64,000 nucleotides of DNA from Mucilaginibacter flavidus (GCF_024055575.1 NZ_JAMXOE010000002.1:310001-374000); one strand, 5' to 3'; shown: positions 48,901-57,393, numbered from the stretch's first letter. Numbers and translations: made by a program. Notes: generated from the letters alone by a model not told the origin.

Positions 48901-49221
48901 TTACATGCAAAAACCGTTAAAGTATTACCGTTTGCCTACCAGCAGGCGCCCATAAAATCAGTTATAGCCTCGGGGAAAAATGATGTTATTATCAACGGTA
49001 ATTTTTGGGGAGTGGTGCCATACGAGGGTAAATATGACGCTCTTGGACTAACCGATTTAAGTTTCGATAATAAAAAGGATGATTTTAAAACACCCCGTTA
49101 TTGGGTTAACCCTGCTTTTAATTTCCAGGAAATTACTTACCTGCAACCCATTAAAACGGCCGGTAAAACCGAATACCTGGTGCTTACTTATGACGGCAGG
49201 CTGCTTTTAGTTAATCAATAA
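45925..49221 (+). CDS. FG-GAP/VCBS and ASPIC-domain lipoprotein, copy 2
   Basis: A 1098-residue paralogue of the preceding gene, 17 bp downstream and probably cotranscribed. Lipoprotein signal peptide with lipobox LSAC (Cys19). Same order: FG-GAP repeats (DFNNDGLPD, DINGDGLKD, DYDKDGDLD, DLNNDGWDD), an ASPIC-like segment about 510-595 (GIGTKFFMKST ... LMVVWPDNSYQ), then further FG-GAP repeats. Equal length and order indicate an old tandem duplication with considerable divergence; the two may form a heteromeric complex (inference). Confidence 0.86.
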   Translation: MKPVALIIGLGIACVLSACSHKKPVESIFRLLPASETHIDFVNKNTPTDSVNILDYLYFYNGAGVASADFNNDGLPDLYFVSNQGPNKLYLNKGKLQFEDITAKAGVAGTGDWKTGVTVVDINGDGLKDIYVTVVSGYHGFKGKNQLYINNGDLTFTESAAKYGLDFEGFSTQASFTDYDKDGDLDMFLLTSSVHSNDTYGDSSQRFKYSHNAGDHLFRNDGGHFTDVTAGSGIYAAPIGYGLGVSVGDLNNDGWDDIYVSNDFFEQDYYYINQHNGTFKEQLKSAFGHTSLFSMGNTMSDINKDGQLDVLSTDMLPEDMKALKSTINDEPLDIYNQEVNAGFYYQYSKNCLQLNVANGKKFVDIALYSGVSATDWTWSPLAQDFDMDGRKDLFFSNGIKKRLNDMDYLKYLGDPNTIRQYKSERKFDRQKIDMMPDGAVHNFLYKGSDSLKFTDVSLTNDMQKPSISSGSIAVDLDNDGDLEIVTNNMDEPASVYQNLSIENHSENKPAYLKYAIKYKAGNIDGIGTKFFMKSTSQVDHQEIQTSNAYESGQSAELTFTFLPNDKPRELMVVWPDNSYQVISNFTLSKKAVLTYNAANTKTTDNTSGLIASFLSDKKLFDYTMPAVKTLAAIKTFETPDFNYNYLLPHCYLPHTPAVAVADENSDGYDDIYVGGVPGEEKYLLTGNKDGSFTKVPVAAFNQGDGDADAKWVDVNADGKPDLLVLSSNHPFADAGNLLPPRLYINKGNNQFENKLLPKLSGRYAKLFLYDFNGDGLPDVFLSGAVSFRNYTAPSTSVILINKGNGNFEAITNSKFDQLTNIKYLTSITSVDIDHNGENDIVVTAEWQPVSIFLSKNHQLAKFSSTLLDGMTGWWQSALITDLDNDGKPDLIAGNWGLNNKFNVSESTPLFAYNNDVDNDGRNDLLLSYSYKGNYYPFRPKNDLEQELPYLKKDWLSYQKMADKTTGEIFKDKLDESKKLTANTFESIFISDILHAKTVKVLPFAYQQAPIKSVIASGKNDVIINGNFWGVVPYEGKYDALGLTDLSFDNKKDDFKTPRYWVNPAFNFQEITYLQPIKTAGKTEYLVLTYDGRLLLVNQ

Positions 49222-49232
49222 TAGCCGCGCCT

Positions 49233-50168
49233 TTAAAAAATCGGGCAGTAAATTTTTGTGATCCATTTGGAGGTATCCTGCTCGGTCATGCGGTTTGTTA
49301 TCAACGATTGGTAGGGCATCGCCGGCGATACCAAGCTGTGGTCCTTCCGGTAAGTATCGAGCGAATTGATAGCGGATTGCACGGTATTTGGTCCGCCTTT
49401 TACTTCCGCTACAAGTATGTTCCCTAAAACCATTTTGTTTATTGATGTTTTCCCGCTTGTGTTAATTACCTTGTCGATGGGGATACCAACCATTACCCCG
49501 AATTCGTTTGCACCGGATTGATGTACATTTAGCATCGGTGGGCCCATTTCAACCCCTTTTTGTTGTACAACCTGTTGCTTAAGTACGGCAATCATTTTGT
49601 ATACCTGTTGCATATCCGGGGAGTGATTTAAAATAGTGTTGGTGGTAAGTATCACCGAATCTTTTACTTTCTGAACGCTTACATCAATTTGGTAAACTTT
49701 TTTGTCGTCATCTAAAAATTGCTTAAGGCGCTGCAAAACTTCGTCCAAATTTTTCGTTAGGTCGACTACTTCTTCGTATTGTTTTATCCTTTTAAAAGGA
49801 TTCAGGCTGCTCTTTAGGGTAGCTGCCCAGGTTATCGTGGTGCTTTCTTTATCTACGGCAATAAAGGTGATATTGGTGTTAATTGTGTCCTGGTCACCAA
49901 CTGTAACGAACGAAGGCCCGCTATTGCTTAGTTTAATAAGGCGATAAGTTTTGTCGTGGTATTGGTAGGTTTTACCGTCTGTTAATTGTTGGCCGGGCCA
50001 CCAGGTTTTCCAACCTGTATTCGAAGTTAAGAAATCAGCGGCATGGTGTTCGGCAGTTTTAACTACTACAGAGCCACTCGCCAAAATAGTTGATGGAATA
50101 TAAATATAAATGCCGGCGAAAAAAACTACTACAAGGACTAATAGTACCCAGAAAAAACGTTTGATCAT
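49233..50168 (-). CDS. Membrane-anchored SRPBCC/effector-binding-like protein
   Basis: A 311-residue protein with one N-terminal membrane helix (FFWVLLVLVVVFFAGIYIYI), then an SRPBCC-like region (about 30-150; ASGSVVVKTAEHHAADFLTS) and a GyrI-like effector-binding region (about 155-300). This layout recurs in Bacteroidota as membrane-tethered proteins of unknown role; the N-terminal helix puts both domains in the periplasm or cytoplasm depending on topology. It is convergent with the FG-GAP pair and may be unrelated to it. Confidence 0.65.
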   Translation of the reverse strand: MIKRFFWVLLVLVVVFFAGIYIYIPSTILASGSVVVKTAEHHAADFLTSNTGWKTWWPGQQLTDGKTYQYHDKTYRLIKLSNSGPSFVTVGDQDTINTNITFIAVDKESTTITWAATLKSSLNPFKRIKQYEEVVDLTKNLDEVLQRLKQFLDDDKKVYQIDVSVQKVKDSVILTTNTILNHSPDMQQVYKMIAVLKQQVVQQKGVEMGPPMLNVHQSGANEFGVMVGIPIDKVINTSGKTSINKMVLGNILVAEVKGGPNTVQSAINSLDTYRKDHSLVSPAMPYQSLITNRMTEQDTSKWITKIYCPIF

Positions 50169-50491
50169 TACAAAACAGGAGAATAAGTATGAACAAAAAT
50201 AACCATATCGAAGCGAAAAGTCGGCATCAAAACTACATTTCGCATAAATAAAAGCGAATGTTTAAAGTTGGGAAAAACTCATTTACCGGTATTTTGCAAT
50301 TTGCCAAAATCAAACGTTTGCGCATAGCTTTATGATGGTAAAGAACATCGAAATCATTTTCGTAATAGCGACTTAAACATATATATTAGTGGTGCTAATT
50401 AAACCACTTTAAACCAGTACACGCGACAATTATTTTGGCAGATTTATAGCAGATTTTGTGGCAACATACGGTTGATTTAAACTATTTATAA
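50169..50491. other. 323-bp divergent gap
   Basis: AT-rich, no gene. It holds a small dyad AGTGGT (50388-50393) / ACCACT (50403-50408), followed by a near direct repeat TTAAACCACTTTAAACCA. No consensus promoter was placed. Confidence 0.35.
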
Positions 50492-51823
50492 ATGAAATAT
50501 TATGTATTCGGCGTTGTAGTGTTTTTTACATTTCTTGCGTCCTGTAGAAAGCCCGACTATGAAAAAATTATACATAACCCTGTGCTGTTTAGCCAGGCCG
50601 TGCATGAACTGAACAGCGTGGTAATGGGCAACAACTTTTCGCCGGTTGTAGCCTCGCGCAATTATGCCTACGCAAACGTTGCTGCCTACGAGGTGATTGC
50701 TGCGGGCTACCCGAACCAGTACCGTACCTTATGCGGACAGCTAAACGGATTTCAAACCGTGGCGAAACCACAGCCAAACGAGAAAATAGATTTTGAATAT
50801 GCTGCATTGCTGGCTTTTTGCAGGGTGGGGCAGGCTGTAACTTTCCCGGAGGGGAGTATGAAATATTATATCGATAGCCTGCATAAGCTGGCGGCAGACC
50901 ATGGCATGCCGGGCGATATGATAGCCGGCTCCGAAGATTATGCGAAAAGGGTAGGGCTGTCGATAATGAAATGGAGCAAAGGCGATAATTATTTAAAAAC
51001 CCGCAGCGCCTCTAAATATTCTGTAAAAAACATACCCGGTAGATGGGTGCCGACTCCACCATCGTATGCGGCGGCTGTTGAACCGCACTGGAGCGAGATC
51101 AGAACTATGGCGATGCATGACGCCAACCAGTTTGATGTGGCGCCCCCGCCTGCATTTAACGTAACCGATAAGCAAAGCAAATATTACCAGGAGGTTGCGA
51201 GCATGATTGATGTATCAGGCAAATTAACCCCCGAACAAATTCATATTGCTGATTTTTGGGACGATAATCCCGGAAAATTAAATGTGATGGGCCACGTAAT
51301 GTTTATTACAAAGAAGTTTTCGCCGCCCGGTCATTGGATGAGTGTTACAGGAATTGCAGCCGAGCAGGCTAAAGCCGATTTCCCTACAACGGTTTATGCC
51401 TATGCAAAAACTTCAATTGCTTTATTTGACGCTTTTATTGAATGTTGGGCCGCAAAGTTTAAAAATGCAACGGTAAGACCCGAAACGGTTATCGACAAAT
51501 ATTTTAATCCGGATTGGCGGCCCCACCTGCAAACTCCGCCATTTCCGGAGTACACCTGCGGGCATTGTACAATATCTGCCGCTGCTGCCGAAGTGTTAAC
51601 GGATGTATTTGGCGACAACCTGGCTTACAAAGATACTTCAGAACTTGAGTTTGGCATTAAAAGCCGCACATTTAAGTCCTTCCGCCAGGTAGCAGACGAA
51701 ACCTCATGGTCCAGGTTTTACGGCGGGATACATTTCCGAAATTCAACAGTAGTGTCTTCAGCTTATGGTAAAACGCTTGGCGACAGCATTGTACACAAAT
51801 TACATATGAGGAAAAAAGATTAG
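50492..51823 (+). CDS. Vanadium-haloperoxidase-like PAP2 lipoprotein
   Basis: A 443-residue protein with a lipoprotein signal peptide (FFTFLASC, Cys17) and the vanadium-dependent haloperoxidase/PAP2 fold. Candidate oxyanion-binding residues: Lys and Arg in AKFKNATVRPE, His358 in EYTCGHCT, Arg and His in SRFYGGIHF. Known enzymes oxidise halides with H2O2 or, in related folds, hydrolyse phosphate esters. The usual SGH is CGH here, with a second Cys after the His (Cys356, Cys359), so the activity is uncertain. It follows the SusCD/FG-GAP block on the same strand. Confidence 0.85.
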   Translation: MKYYVFGVVVFFTFLASCRKPDYEKIIHNPVLFSQAVHELNSVVMGNNFSPVVASRNYAYANVAAYEVIAAGYPNQYRTLCGQLNGFQTVAKPQPNEKIDFEYAALLAFCRVGQAVTFPEGSMKYYIDSLHKLAADHGMPGDMIAGSEDYAKRVGLSIMKWSKGDNYLKTRSASKYSVKNIPGRWVPTPPSYAAAVEPHWSEIRTMAMHDANQFDVAPPPAFNVTDKQSKYYQEVASMIDVSGKLTPEQIHIADFWDDNPGKLNVMGHVMFITKKFSPPGHWMSVTGIAAEQAKADFPTTVYAYAKTSIALFDAFIECWAAKFKNATVRPETVIDKYFNPDWRPHLQTPPFPEYTCGHCTISAAAAEVLTDVFGDNLAYKDTSELEFGIKSRTFKSFRQVADETSWSRFYGGIHFRNSTVVSSAYGKTLGDSIVHKLHMRKKD

Positions 51824-51895
51824 AGTCTATATTAAATAGGAAAGGCATGTTCGTTATGGAGTGAGGCGGGTGGTACCTATTAACCGGCAGGGCCG

Positions 51896-52540
51896 TTACT
51901 TTAAATATGCCTGGTATTTTTCTCTAAAGTTGCCGTATATTTTTTCGAGGACCTCCCAATTTTTATTTTTTATAATGTCAGCCGGGAAAAGATGGCTGCC
52001 GATGCCAACACCTTTCGCTCCGGCGGCTAAATAGCCGGTAAAATTTTCGAAATTGATGCCACCGGTGGGTATCAATTTAATATGGTTTAACGGCGCCAAT
52101 ACTTCTTTGATGTATCCCGTGCCTAATGCCGTTGCGGGGAAAACTTTAACCAGGCTCGCTCCCAAGGTCCAGGCCTTGTAAATTTCTGAAGGTGTATACG
52201 CTCCGGGGAATATGGGAATCTGCTCGTTTACACAGGCTTTTATAACGTCTTCATTGATAACCGGCGCTACTATAAATTGGGCATTTGCTTTTAATGCTTT
52301 TTCGAGGTCATGCATACTGCAAACTGTGCCGGCACCGATGTTGAGCCGGCCACCATAAGCTTTAGCAAGTTCATAGATGTTTTCTTCGGCCCCCGCCGAA
52401 TTCATAGTAACCTCGAGACAGCTAAAACCCGATTTATGGTAAGTTTGAGCAATGGCTTCAACCTGGTCTGCAGGTAAATTGCGCATGATGCCTACAACGG
52501 GCAACGCATCAAAAAGCTCCCATGAAAATTTCGCGTTCAT
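51896..52540 (-). CDS. eda: 2-keto-3-deoxy-6-phosphogluconate-type aldolase
   Basis: Splits a 2-keto-3-deoxy-6-phospho-sugar acid to pyruvate and glyceraldehyde 3-phosphate. The 214-residue class I aldolase has the Schiff-base Lys in GASLVKVFPA, plus GAGTVCSM and IPTGGINFENF. The ATG at 52540 (MNAKFSWELFDALPVVGIMR) was chosen; the longer frame overlaps the kinase gene. One base separates it from dgoK, so the true substrate is probably the galactonate form (KDPGal) as well as or instead of KDPG. Confidence 0.92.
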   Translation of the reverse strand: MNAKFSWELFDALPVVGIMRNLPADQVEAIAQTYHKSGFSCLEVTMNSAGAEENIYELAKAYGGRLNIGAGTVCSMHDLEKALKANAQFIVAPVINEDVIKACVNEQIPIFPGAYTPSEIYKAWTLGASLVKVFPATALGTGYIKEVLAPLNHIKLIPTGGINFENFTGYLAAGAKGVGIGSHLFPADIIKNKNWEVLEKIYGNFREKYQAYLK

Positions 52541-52541
52541 A

Positions 52542-53510
52542 TTACTTTTGTTTCTGGTGGTATATTTTAAAATGTGCCCTTGCAACAGCATCATCAACCC
52601 ATTGGGCTGGGTAAGTTTTCAGCTGTTGTGATAGCCCTAAGCATTCAAATGCAGTGGGATAGTACTGTGCAAGTTTTGAGCCGCATAACAGGTGGATTTT
52701 TTTTGCGGTTCTTATTGCCGGATCTGTTAGTTCAGCGCCTATTAATAAGCCGCTTAGAAAATTAAAATTTTCCGCCTTATTGTACTTGGTGAACAAATTG
52801 TTTGTACGGACTCTAAATGCAGCGGAAAGCAAACCGTTACTTGCACCTTCTTCAACGCCTGCTTTAAAACTAGTCAATTGGCCTGGGTTTTCTATATCAG
52901 CTGTTTTTTCAACAGACCCGCTCAGAATGCTTTTTTGCGACAGTAGCTCAAAAAAATCGCCGGTCATAAATGTTTTAAATGCGGTGACCTGGTTTTTATT
53001 TATACGAATGTGCTTTGAATGTGTACCCGGAAAAATAAAAATTTCGTCATTTATAACGGTTTGCATCGGGTCGATACAGCCTATTAACTGTGTTTCTTCG
53101 CCCCGCATTACATCATCTGCGCTTTTTACTCCCGAGACTAAATTTTTTTTATGATTAAAACCTGCAGTTGCGGGCAGATAATGCGTCGTAAGATTGCTGC
53201 CTGATAAATCAAATGGCAATTCGCTATACGGCAATTCCATAATCCCGATGGAGGAAGAGGCCATGCCCGAAGCAATTACCGGAACACCATCCAGGTTTAA
53301 ATTAAGCTTTTTTTCGATAGCTATAATTTGCAGGCTGAGTACATCAAGATAAAAAACCTCGCGGGGACTTTCGGTCGTCTTCCACTGCGCAAAAGTATCA
53401 GCAATACCTTGATCCGAACTTTCCCTGGCAATGATTTCTCCGCTAACCGCATCGACCAACATTAACCTGAGCGCGCTTGTACCCCAATCGCAGCTTAAAA
53501 AGTAGTTCAT
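52542..53510 (-). CDS. dgoK: 2-dehydro-3-deoxygalactonokinase
   Basis: Phosphorylates 2-keto-3-deoxygalactonate in the De Ley-Doudoroff pathway. The 322-residue protein opens MNYFLSCDWGTSALRLMLVD (phosphate loop) and carries MRGEETQLIG and FPGTHSKHIRI, hallmark DgoK blocks. Paired with the aldolase; no galactonate dehydratase or transporter lies in this window. Confidence 0.9.
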   Translation of the reverse strand: MNYFLSCDWGTSALRLMLVDAVSGEIIARESSDQGIADTFAQWKTTESPREVFYLDVLSLQIIAIEKKLNLNLDGVPVIASGMASSSIGIMELPYSELPFDLSGSNLTTHYLPATAGFNHKKNLVSGVKSADDVMRGEETQLIGCIDPMQTVINDEIFIFPGTHSKHIRINKNQVTAFKTFMTGDFFELLSQKSILSGSVEKTADIENPGQLTSFKAGVEEGASNGLLSAAFRVRTNNLFTKYNKAENFNFLSGLLIGAELTDPAIRTAKKIHLLCGSKLAQYYPTAFECLGLSQQLKTYPAQWVDDAVARAHFKIYHQKQK

Positions 53511-53558
53511 ATTTTATGCCTGTGGTTTTTACTGTGTACCCGCCCTGTTAAATATATA

Positions 53559-54605
53559 TCATGTTGTCTGCGCGATTAAAAGCCGCAGTTTATCAACAAA
53601 AACCTTTATTTCTTCTTCTGTTGTATTAAACGAAATCATTAACCTATACTCGTTTTTCTCTTCGTTCCATTCATAAAAACTCGAAAATTCCTGCGTTTTA
53701 TCGTAAACCTTTGCCGGGAGTGTAACAAACACCGCATTGGTTTCCACCGGTTGCGTGAACGTTATCGCCGGGATGTTTGCAAGCGAATTTTTCAGCAGGA
53801 TTGCAAGTTTATTACTATGTTCTGCAACTTCCTTCCATAAACCACCACGCAACAAAGTATCAAACTGCACAGCGATAAACCTGTTTTTTGATGCCAGCTG
53901 CATACTCCTTTTCAAATTGTATTTATGCGAGCCGGGCTTATCGGTATTAAAAAAGATAACAGCCTCGCCAAACATGAGCCCGCTTTTGGTGCCGCCAAGT
54001 GTCAGGATGTCGACTCCAGCGTCGGCGCTTATTTGTTTCAAAGTAGCATTTAAAAAAACAGCCGCATTGAAAAACCTGGCCCCATCAACATGCAGCAGCA
54101 TGCCATTATCGGTGCATACCTGTTTAATTGCTTTCAGTTCATCTAAAGTATAAACAGTGCCGTATTCGGTAGGCTGAGTTAATGATATAACTTTGGGTTG
54201 CGGGTGGTGCACATCGCCAAAGCGCTTGATTTTGCTTTTTAGATCGGCCAGCACAATTTTGCCATCCACGTGGTCCACCGGGTACATTCTGCATCCTATA
54301 AAAGTTTCGGGTGCGGTTGATTCATCGACCAGCAAATGGGCTACTTCGGTACAAAATATCGAGCTGAATTTTTCTGTTACCGAACCTATGCCGAAGTTGT
54401 TAGCGCCGGTGCCGTTAAAGGCGAAATACACGTCTATATCTTCGCCAAAGTGCTGCTTGAAAAGTGCGACGGTTTCTTTGGTATAGGTGTCGTTTCCATA
54501 AGATGGTGCGCTGCCGAAGTTTGCCTTTGCCAATGCGTCCATAATTTGTTGATGGACACCCGCATAATTTTCGCTCGAGAAGTTTATTTTTCCGTGATAA
54601 GTCAT
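53559..54605 (-). CDS. Threonine aldolase family PLP enzyme
   Basis: Low-specificity threonine aldolase/beta-eliminating lyase, cleaving threonine to glycine and acetaldehyde; 348 residues. The PLP Lys is in LTLGGTKSGLMFGEA, and HVDGARFFNA is the Asp-containing PLP site. Start at 54605 gives MTYHGKINFSSENYAG; another ATG lies 6 bp upstream. The S41 protease gene ends just before it, suggesting cotranscription. Confidence 0.88.
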   Translation of the reverse strand: MTYHGKINFSSENYAGVHQQIMDALAKANFGSAPSYGNDTYTKETVALFKQHFGEDIDVYFAFNGTGANNFGIGSVTEKFSSIFCTEVAHLLVDESTAPETFIGCRMYPVDHVDGKIVLADLKSKIKRFGDVHHPQPKVISLTQPTEYGTVYTLDELKAIKQVCTDNGMLLHVDGARFFNAAVFLNATLKQISADAGVDILTLGGTKSGLMFGEAVIFFNTDKPGSHKYNLKRSMQLASKNRFIAVQFDTLLRGGLWKEVAEHSNKLAILLKNSLANIPAITFTQPVETNAVFVTLPAKVYDKTQEFSSFYEWNEEKNEYRLMISFNTTEEEIKVFVDKLRLLIAQTT

Positions 54606-54611
54606 ATTCAC

Positions 54612-55853
54612 TTATTTAGTTTTATTACTTAAAAATGCCAACGCCCGGTTCAAAATCACATCGCCGCCGGCGCCTGGTTTTTGTTTGGTTACATCAGCCA
54701 CAATTGTTGGTTTATACAGTTCACGAGGTAAGCCGCTAACATGATAAAGCCTTTCAGTTGGTATATTAAACCCAATTTTCGTGTTCGGCATCCTGAAACT
54801 TTCAACCGAGCCGTTTAGCCTCGCCAGCGTGGTGCCAATAACAGTTGCCCTCTTCATTCCGTCGAAACCGATGGTTATGCCCTCGGCTATACTGCCTGTC
54901 CAATGATCGGCAAGTATAACCAAAGGTTTTGTATAAGTTATACCACGGGGCGATACAATTTCTTCCCAGCTGCGTTTTATGCCGGTTTCTTTTTCCTCGG
55001 CGTAATACTCGTGCTTCTGGTAAAAATGTTCAGCAGTTATAAATCGCCCTAAAATAGCGCGTGCAACCGATGTATTGCCACCGCTTGGCGTTTCGCGCAT
55101 ATCAATTATCAATGCTTTGGTCTGTAGCAGCTTGTTTAGTACACTGTCAAATTTCGCGATTATGCTGTTATCAAATAAAAAATTGTTCACTTTTATATAC
55201 CCCACTTCGCCAATTATTTTCGACTCGACCATCTCCTGATATTTCACATGCTCCAGCATTAGTTCATCCTTATCGGGGTAATAATCTTTAACACCATCGT
55301 TATTTTTTAGGGAGATAACCCGTTTGGTAACATGGTCGCCTGCCAAGAGCAAACGCAGCGCATAGTTTTTAGCCTCTATATCGGCAGTATGTGCTAAAAA
55401 AGGCAATAAAGCCTGGTTTACGGGTACACCATTTACAGCAACTACTTCCATTCCGGCGGTTATCCCCACTTTTTCGGCGCCGAAGCCTTTGCGTACTTCT
55501 GTTACTATGGCCCTGCCACTGTGAAATTCGGCCCAAATGTCTGCACCGGTGGGCACCAGGCGGCGTGATAAATCAGTATTAGTCCCGGGGGAAATGTGGT
55601 GGTCGTAAAGTTCATTCAGTACTTGTTCAATTATTGTCACAAACGAGTTGCGGGTGGTCACCGTATCTATCTGTGGTGCATAAATGGTTTTTACTTTATT
55701 CCAGTCGATAGGTTTTTTGTTGAAATAACAGTAGTTGCTGTCAATGGTATTCCATAAATAGTCAAAATCCTTGCGGTAGGCCGATGGGTTATTGGTTTGT
55801 GCAGATGCTGTTATAGTGCTAAACAGCAACGCGATTAATACTAACTTTTTCAT
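54612..55853 (-). CDS. S41 family (tail-specific-type) peptidase
   Basis: A 413-residue secreted serine protease: signal peptide (LVLIALLFSTITASAQ), N-terminal helical cap, PDZ-like domain (about 105-165; GKGF-like AEKVGITAGMEVVAVNGVPV), then the S41 core with MRETPSGGNTSVARAIL and the catalytic Ser in WTGSIAEGITIGFD. The substrate is unknown. Probably cotranscribed with the threonine aldolase gene. Confidence 0.88.
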   Translation of the reverse strand: MKKLVLIALLFSTITASAQTNNPSAYRKDFDYLWNTIDSNYCYFNKKPIDWNKVKTIYAPQIDTVTTRNSFVTIIEQVLNELYDHHISPGTNTDLSRRLVPTGADIWAEFHSGRAIVTEVRKGFGAEKVGITAGMEVVAVNGVPVNQALLPFLAHTADIEAKNYALRLLLAGDHVTKRVISLKNNDGVKDYYPDKDELMLEHVKYQEMVESKIIGEVGYIKVNNFLFDNSIIAKFDSVLNKLLQTKALIIDMRETPSGGNTSVARAILGRFITAEHFYQKHEYYAEEKETGIKRSWEEIVSPRGITYTKPLVILADHWTGSIAEGITIGFDGMKRATVIGTTLARLNGSVESFRMPNTKIGFNIPTERLYHVSGLPRELYKPTIVADVTKQKPGAGGDVILNRALAFLSNKTK

Positions 55854-55923
55854 GTACTTATAATTTGTACAACAAAAGTAGCAGGCAGGAACTTCAAGCT
55901 ATTGTATGATATTGCAACAGGTT

Positions 55924-56706
55924 TTAAACCGACGATTGATACGCAATAGGCGAGGTGCCGGTAAATTTTTTAAAATGCTTGCAAAAATGGGCTGTATCGT
56001 AAAAGCCAAGGTCGATGGCTACGCCGAGCAGGTTTACGCCATCGGCCAGCATTATCTTGCTTTTCTCAATCTTTTTTAAAATCAGGTAATTGTTCGGGGT
56101 TAAGCCGGTTTGGAATTTGAAAAGCCGCAGAAACTTAAATTTGTCTAAACCAAGCTGGTCGGCGGCATCTTGCAATGAAAACTTTTCGAAATGGGTCTCA
56201 TCCAGGTAATTGTCAAACATTGCGGTGATTTTCTCGTGTCCGTGCTCATCAACAATAGTACCATGCGTTAAGGCCATCATTTTCAGCGCATCGGTGAGCT
56301 GCTTTTCATAACTGTTTCCGGAATAGCCTGATTTTATTTTAAGCGATACCTGGTGAAGCTCCGCAAAAATCACGTCGTCGTGAATCACCTTTTCTTTAAA
56401 CTGCAGGTTTTTTAGGTTGTTAGCATATTCAAAAAAATCGGCGGTGAGGTAAAAGGTAAAAAAACTGCGTGCATCGGCCTTTACGCAGGGGTTGGCGTGA
56501 ATTTCGTGCGGATTGGTAACCAGTATCGTTCCCTTTACGGCACTTACGCTTTTATCGCTCAACTTTGTTTCAAATACGCCCTCGTATACCAGCGAAATAT
56601 TGTACGTCGGATGAAAATGGAACGGGAACGGCGTATTGTAATTTACAGCATCCAGCGCTTCAAGCCCATCTATTAAAGGTAACTTATAATAATTTGATGA
56701 CGACAT
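55924..56706 (-). CDS. AraC family transcriptional regulator
   Basis: A 260-residue regulator with an N-terminal cupin-like sensor (FPFHFHPTYNISLVYEG) and two C-terminal helix-turn-helix motifs (FSLQDAADQLGLDKFKFLRL; VAIDLGFYDTAHFCKHFKKF). The ATG at 56706 (MSSSNYYKLPLIDG) is preferred over the 25-residue longer frame, which lacks family match. It lies upstream of the protease and threonine aldolase genes; whether it controls them is not known. Confidence 0.9.
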   Translation of the reverse strand: MSSSNYYKLPLIDGLEALDAVNYNTPFPFHFHPTYNISLVYEGVFETKLSDKSVSAVKGTILVTNPHEIHANPCVKADARSFFTFYLTADFFEYANNLKNLQFKEKVIHDDVIFAELHQVSLKIKSGYSGNSYEKQLTDALKMMALTHGTIVDEHGHEKITAMFDNYLDETHFEKFSLQDAADQLGLDKFKFLRLFKFQTGLTPNNYLILKKIEKSKIMLADGVNLLGVAIDLGFYDTAHFCKHFKKFTGTSPIAYQSSV

Positions 56707-56800
56707 ACTTGGCTGAGTAACCGTGTGCTGTAATTTCAAAAGTACAAATAATTGAGCATCCCTGAGACATCGGAAGGACAAAGTTAGTCGGATAAAAAAA

Positions 56801-56896
56801 ATGTCATTTCGAACGATAGTGAGAAACCTTTTACGCCTTACATTTTCGCATGCTTAGCCTGCGGACAAGTTTTCTCCTCGTACCTCGAAATGACAT
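56801..56896. repeat. Palindromic repeat, TCATTTCGA family
   Basis: ATGTCATTTCGAACGATAGT at the left and ACCTCGAAATGACAT at the right form complementary ends around about 60 bp. It is related in plan but not in sequence to the TCATTGCGAG copies. Confidence 0.65.
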
Positions 56897-56942
56897 ATTT
56901 CTTATATCAATCAATTACCGTTTTGAAAACATCACCCTTCCG

Positions 56943-56962
56943 AAATGAAACGCTATTCATTT
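56943..56962 (+). promoter_or_regulatory. Candidate activator dyad upstream of the sigma-54 operon
   Basis: AAATGAA-ACGCTA-TTCATTT is a perfect 7-bp dyad. Its AAATGAAACGCT differs by one base from the AAATGGAACGCT half of the kdp and 58742 elements. It lies about 80 bp upstream of the -24/-12-like element, a usual enhancer distance. Confidence 0.4.
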
Positions 56963-57039
56963 TTATGCAAAGCCGCGTCAATTCATAAAAACCATGTTTA
57001 CAAGGTTTAAAGTAATATTTACTTATGCCGGCTTAAATA

Positions 57040-57055
57040 TGGCATACATTTAGCA
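57040..57055 (+). promoter_or_regulatory. Candidate sigma-54 promoter of the regulator operon
   Basis: TGGCATACATTTAGCA has GG and GC ten bases apart and shares TGGCA-N7-AGCA with the element at 35747. It would start a transcript about 45 nt upstream of the 57111 gene. Confidence 0.42.
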
Positions 57056-57110
57056 CACTCCCCACGTGCCAGGTTTCACAACCCGGCCATATTTATAAAT
57101 ATCGAAGAAA

Positions 57111-57302
57111 ATGACAGCATTTTATATCGTGCTTAAAGTAAGCGCATTGTTGGCAATAATTATACTCCCCTTATTCGGCCCTAAAAAGAAGAAAACACCA
57201 TTGCCGCAAGGCCTGAGCGATTTATCTGTAAATGAAAACGGTTTGCTGGAGGTTTACACGGTTGATAATATCGAACATCACCCCGTTCAAAAACATCATT
57301 AA
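57111..57302 (+). CDS. Small single-span membrane protein
   Basis: A 63-residue protein with one hydrophobic segment (about residues 3-23), then KKKK and a soluble tail (LSVNENGLLEVYTVDNIEHH). Not recognised. It lies 91 bp upstream of the sigma-54 response regulator and may share its transcript. Confidence 0.55.
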   Translation: MTAFYIVLKVSALLAIIILPLFGPKKKKTPLPQGLSDLSVNENGLLEVYTVDNIEHHPVQKHH

Positions 57303-57393
57303 TAGCATAGGTAAGCCATAACGCATGTTTGTTTAAATAATCCCCGTTAAATTCAATAGTTTTGAATGCAATATCACCTTCTAAAAATCAGCA

